Both the position numbers and the translations under genes were made by a program. The notes under the pieces were generated by a model, which was not told the DNA's origin, searched no databases, and saw nothing but the letters and a program-made list of their open reading frames with translations. Shown here piece after piece: positions 6,978-10,226 of a DNA stretch of 10,226 bases (the stretch's first letter is position 1; each line of letters starts with the position of its first letter). The stretch is taken from assembly GCA_044350415.1 (NCBI GenBank), contig JBILHQ010000216.1, positions 1 to 10,226 on the forward strand, written 5' to 3'. Source of the stretch: M3007 sp044350415. Lineage in GTDB: Bacteria; Bacteroidota; Bacteroidia; Chitinophagales; Saprospiraceae.

Positions 6978-9647
6978 TTATTTTTTAGAATTACACACAA
7001 CTAATTGCCGAACTATTCTTTCTTCCCCCAAAGTAATGAATAGGGTATAAAGCCCGTCTGCAAGGTAATGTGTCTTTATATTAAACGTATGATCAGAGGA
7101 AACGCCCTCAGATTGTGTCAGTATTTGTTTTCCATTAACATCCATTAATTGAAGGGTGGCTTCTGCTGGTTGTAAAACGGAAAGGGTTATCCGGGTAAAA
7201 TCGCTGGCTGGATTAGGCGCGATGGTTATTGTAATACCAGCGTTCAGGTCACTTGTTCCGGTTATCGTACCAACGACGATGGTTTGAATAGCCTGACAGC
7301 CATTGTCGCCGGTGACAGTAACCGTGTAAGTTCCTGCAGGAAGCCCGGCGATGTTGCCGGTGAGTGCGCCATTACTCCAGTTATAAGCGGCACCTGTTGA
7401 TCCTGCCGGTAAAATTACGGTTAAAGAAATTGCGCCATTGGAAGCGCCCTGACTGGTAACGTCATTGACCGTAGCCTGTATGACCGGGGTTTCCTGAAGT
7501 GCAGTTACAGTCACGCAGGCTGATGCGGTACATCCGTTCTGAATATTGGTTGCCATTACGCAATATTCACCAGGAACAGTCACGGTATTCCCTGCACCAG
7601 TCCACTGGAATGATACGGTGGGGATATTCGATGATGCCGTCAACGTTATACTTGGCGTTAAACAAGTGAGTACGGCTGGATTTGGCCCCGCCTGCACAAC
7701 GGGCATATTGGTGTCAGATCCGACGATTATACCGCTGATGGATGAGCAACCCGTTGAAGCGTTAATAACAGTCAATGAAAAAGCACCTGCGCCGGAAAAG
7801 GTAATGCTTTCGCCGCCCTGTAATACCTGACCGTTGTATTCGTAAATGATATTGGGTAAAATGGGCAGGGTGAATTGTAAAACAGGGGTATTGCAAGATA
7901 ACACCAGCGGTTGAAACTCGACCATAGGGGGTACGCCCTGCTGAAAAGTAATGAATCGGATAATTCCTGAACTGGCATTATAAAATATACCTCCGCCCGG
8001 AGTCTGGTCGATCCGCACTGCACGAACCTGATAAAACAACATGCCATTGGGCGGACTGTTGTCTGTCCAGATAAGACCATTCACCCAATCTGTGGTTAGC
8101 CGGGTATACGGGCCGTCGATGCTGGCTGACCTGTAAACGTGGTAACCGAGAATACCGGTATCAGGAGAAGCGACCCATTGTAAATCAATAGAATTACAAT
8201 GCGGGGCAAAAGTAAAGTCAGGAACCTGCGCGACGATAATTGCCCGGGTTGTCGGATCGCCCAGCAATGCAACGTGTGCGCCACCTCTTCCGCTTGAATT
8301 AAAATATTCGGTATTTGTTTGTGCATTCATGGTTTCTTTGGTACAATATCCAATGGTTTCACCCGAAGCTAATGCCTGCATAAACCATTGGGGCCTGCCA
8401 GCCCAGGAACACGTGAGTATGGCTCCTTTGGAAGCCAATGCAGCGGGCATTAGTGGGTCAGTTTCGTAATCCCAATCTCCGTGATAACTGCCAAAAATAT
8501 TAGAAAACACCACATTGATGGAGTCGTTGGCCATATCACTGCTGCTGCCCACTCCTCCTGCGCTGTTGTAAGACCCCGGGCCTGTTGCATAACCCAAAAG
8601 ATAACCTTCTCCGCCGGTGTCATTGAGAAAATCGCCCGATGAAATATTTCCGGCACCTACTATCGGGTAGGCATTTCTGAATCCATTGGCAGCAAATGCT
8701 TCTCCGTTGAAATAACCGAAGTTGTCATCCACTAAAGCGCGGTAGGGGACGGTATATTGCTTGGTTCTCCAACGGGCACTTTTCAGCAAATACCGCTTGG
8801 TGAGTGCTATGGGTGTGGCTCCAAAAGTTGTCGGGGATAATCGCCGAAAGTCGATGCGGCCAACCATCAGCTCTGCTGGTGTGGGCAGGTAGCTTTGGTC
8901 AAATTTACCGTCACCGGGAATATTTTTATTGGCTTCCCGACCAGGTGTAATATCATTGATGGCCGCGTCGGTCCAGGTCCCGTTGATATCTGCGTAATAG
9001 GCATCGGAAGGCCATGCTCCGGCGTGATCGGGGTGGCCGTCCCAGTTGGCATCACCCGAATAGGGTATTGGAACGGTGCCAATTAGCAGAACTGCTTTTA
9101 CATTAGCCGGATCTGCGGTATAGTAGGCCTTGATTTGATTTTTTATATTTACCACCGTTGAAGATGAGCCGGTATGGTTAGTAATCGGTTGCCAACCGTC
9201 GCCGCGCATCGCATCTTTGAATATTTTCAACTCCAGGCCCACTGCGTCGGCAGTCGTGGAATCGATGAATATCAGTATTTTTCCACGGTAGTCCACGAAT
9301 GGTGCTAAAACCGCCACGTGAGCATAACCATGTGCTGTAGTCCCGTTTACGACTGTTCTGATATGGTACTCGTAAGTGGCTCCGCTGGTGATATTCAGGT
9401 CGGTAAGGGACGTTTGAGTGGCAGCCGTCAGGTTGAGCAGCTGCGTCCATTGTGACCCCAGTTGTCCTTTGGTTCTTCTTTTTATCTGGATATCAGCCGT
9501 TCCGGTAAGTGGCCAGTTTAGCGTAATGCCTGGAGGAGATATCGATACTGTTGCGCTCAGGGCAACAGTGGCATCTTGTGGTGTTTGTGCCGATAAATAG
9601 AGGTCGAAAAGCAGCAAAAATGCTGGAAGAAGTAGTTTTTTTATCAT
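6978..9647 (-). CDS. Secreted C25 (gingipain)-like protein with T9SS sorting domain
   Basis: 889 residues. The signal peptide (1-20, ending LYLSA) precedes QTPQ. Regions in order: Fn3-like module (about 25-113); C25-like alpha/beta region (about 120-475) with VLLIGTVPIPY (186-196), WPSDAYYADINGTW (212-225), ELMVGRID (259-266), SYHGDWD (387-393), ILTCSWAG (410-417) and HVALLGDPTTR (458-468); second Fn3-like module (about 484-567); two Cys-containing Ig-like modules (about 575-715); SprB-like repeat (about 722-792); type A T9SS C-terminal domain (about 808-885) beginning IAPNPASDF. H389 and C413 sit where gingipains carry their catalytic His and Cys, with 24 residues between them against 33 in RgpB, so cysteine peptidase activity is plausible but unproven. 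Export would be by Sec, then the type IX system, with CTD removal at the surface. It lies 4 bases after the DUF4112 gene and 14 before the AsmA gene. Confidence 0.85.
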   Translation of the reverse strand: MIKKLLLPAFLLLFDLYLSAQTPQDATVALSATVSISPPGITLNWPLTGTADIQIKRRTKGQLGSQWTQLLNLTAATQTSLTDLNITSGATYEYHIRTVVNGTTAHGYAHVAVLAPFVDYRGKILIFIDSTTADAVGLELKIFKDAMRGDGWQPITNHTGSSSTVVNIKNQIKAYYTADPANVKAVLLIGTVPIPYSGDANWDGHPDHAGAWPSDAYYADINGTWTDAAINDITPGREANKNIPGDGKFDQSYLPTPAELMVGRIDFRRLSPTTFGATPIALTKRYLLKSARWRTKQYTVPYRALVDDNFGYFNGEAFAANGFRNAYPIVGAGNISSGDFLNDTGGEGYLLGYATGPGSYNSAGGVGSSSDMANDSINVVFSNIFGSYHGDWDYETDPLMPAALASKGAILTCSWAGRPQWFMQALASGETIGYCTKETMNAQTNTEYFNSSGRGGAHVALLGDPTTRAIIVAQVPDFTFAPHCNSIDLQWVASPDTGILGYHVYRSASIDGPYTRLTTDWVNGLIWTDNSPPNGMLFYQVRAVRIDQTPGGGIFYNASSGIIRFITFQQGVPPMVEFQPLVLSCNTPVLQFTLPILPNIIYEYNGQVLQGGESITFSGAGAFSLTVINASTGCSSISGIIVGSDTNMPVVQAGPNPAVLTCLTPSITLTASSNIPTVSFQWTGAGNTVTVPGEYCVMATNIQNGCTASACVTVTALQETPVIQATVNDVTSQGASNGAISLTVILPAGSTGAAYNWSNGALTGNIAGLPAGTYTVTVTGDNGCQAIQTIVVGTITGTSDLNAGITITIAPNPASDFTRITLSVLQPAEATLQLMDVNGKQILTQSEGVSSDHTFNIKTHYLADGLYTLFITLGEERIVRQLVVCNSKK

Positions 9648-9651
9648 TGCG

Positions 9652-10137
9652 TTAAGACATTAAACCCCAAAAATACGCAATTGCTTTAAAGCTTAGCCAC
9701 ATAAAAGCGATCAGCATGAGGATAACTAACAGGAATAAAAAAGCGAAAGTCCACATTACATCAGGGCGTTTTTTATCCTCGCTGTAATAGACTTTCATCA
9801 TGTTTATATTTCTGCGATTAGCTTTGAATCCAATATCAAAAATATCACCAACAAACGGAATACTGCCGGCAATGCCATCGATCATGACATTGCCGGCCAT
9901 CCGTAATAAAAGCACGGGCCCTGCTCCTTTTTTTACGGTAATCCCCATCAGCCAAAGGGAAATAATTAACCCGCTAATATCACCGGCATAAGGCACGAAC
10001 CCTATTACAGCATCAAGCCCGAACCGGATATTGGTAAAAGGGATACGGAATCTATTGTCCATCAAATTGGCCAAAAAGTCCAGGTGGACTAGTGCCAGGT
10101 CAGTTTTAGCCACCGCTTCCTGCGCTGTGACATTCAT
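9652..10137 (-). CDS. DUF4112-type small membrane protein
   Basis: 161 residues matching, by eye, the DUF4112 family: LVHLDFLANLMDNRFRIP (16-33), IRFGLDAVIGFVPYAGD (37-53) and RMAGNVMIDGIAGSIPFVGD (79-98). The core carries two similar motifs, GFVPYAGDISG (46-56) and GSIPFVGDIFD (91-101), as if from an internal duplication, each within a hydrophobic stretch that may dip into the membrane. A clear transmembrane helix lies at about 128-152 near the C-terminus, preceded by a charged region (SEDKKRPD, 119-126). No biochemical function is known to me for this family. Its ATG overlaps the stop of the upstream LysM gene (TAATG) and its stop lies 4 bases before the C25-like gene, so translation is probably coupled along the operon. 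Confidence 0.85.
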   Translation of the reverse strand: MNVTAQEAVAKTDLALVHLDFLANLMDNRFRIPFTNIRFGLDAVIGFVPYAGDISGLIISLWLMGITVKKGAGPVLLLRMAGNVMIDGIAGSIPFVGDIFDIGFKANRRNINMMKVYYSEDKKRPDVMWTFAFLFLLVILMLIAFMWLSFKAIAYFWGLMS

Positions 10138-10226
10138 TATTGAATACGGAGTTGCTGTCCGATTTTGATATCATCGGCGGTGAGTCCATTCAATGCTTTC
10201 AGTCTTGCCACGGTGAGGTTGTATTT
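10137..10226 (-). CDS. LysM-domain protein, C-terminal fragment (runs off the window)
   Basis: The frame enters from the right edge and ends at TAA 10139-10137, giving the last 29 residues. They read YNLTVARLKALNGLTADDI then KIGQQLRIQ, the second half of a LysM motif (conserved LKALNGL, then I..GQ.L.I), with the protein ending right after it. LysM modules bind N-acetylglucosamine polymers, mainly peptidoglycan, so this is probably an exported cell-wall-binding protein. Any enzymatic domain would lie outside the window. The stop overlaps the DUF4112 start by one base (TAATG). It is the most upstream visible gene of the leftward operon, and the operon's promoter must lie beyond the window. Confidence 0.85.
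   Translation of the reverse strand, partial: KYNLTVARLKALNGLTADDIKIGQQLRIQ

Noticed and set aside
6978..9647. A surface adhesin only, with no peptidase-like domain
   Set aside because: Fn3, Ig-like and SprB-like modules fit an adhesin, but the region 120-475 carries ordered C25-like motifs with aligned His and Cys, so a C25-like call is better supported; adhesin function may coexist.
9668..9675. Leftward TATTTTTG box just before the C25-like gene, possible internal promoter
   Set aside because: It matches TAnnTTTG but lies in an A/T-rich coding end, has no TTG at the proper distance and would leave a leader of only about 14 bases; chance match likely.

Overview
The window looks like a chromosomal segment of a member of the Bacteroidota, most likely a Saprospiria-like lineage. 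Three things point there: a secreted protein ending in a type IX secretion (T9SS) type A sorting domain preceded by a SprB-like repeat, promoter-like boxes of the Bacteroidota form TTG-N19-nAnnTTTG / TAnnTTTG, and gene starts with A/T-rich leaders instead of clear Shine-Dalgarno sites. There is no rRNA, tRNA, CRISPR array, insertion sequence or phage gene. No stretch above about 140 bases is without a gene.

Left part (1-3706). A lipoprotein gene runs leftwards off the window edge (lipobox LTGC, only the N-terminus present). After a 139-base divergent spacer, a rightward block encodes UDP-glucose 4-epimerase (galE, apparently with a TTG start), then 1 base later an FAD-dependent glycerol-3-phosphate dehydrogenase (glpD). 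A glycerol facilitator (glpF) follows 87 bases further on and has its own promoter-like sequence. GlpF would admit glycerol and GlpD would oxidise glycerol 3-phosphate to dihydroxyacetone phosphate. The glycerol kinase between these steps is not in the window.

Centre (3707-3846). The convergent spacer between glpF and the leftward operon is almost filled by a 42-base-arm, nearly perfect inverted repeat. It probably acts as a bidirectional terminator and looks like an interspersed repeat unit.

Right part (3847-10226). A tightly packed leftward operon reads, in transcription order: the 3' end of a LysM-domain protein, a small DUF4112-type membrane protein (stop/start overlap TAATG), a secreted 889-residue C25 (gingipain)-like protein with T9SS sorting signal (4-base gap), and a 1038-residue AsmA-family protein with an unusual Ala/Lys/Gly-rich C-terminal tail (14-base gap). 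The set suggests cell-envelope work: peptidoglycan binding, membrane, exported protease-like protein and a periplasm-spanning AsmA protein. No joint function can be proven from sequence alone. Most of the window is ordinary. The best candidates for something new are this envelope operon, the AsmA tail and the intergenic repeat.
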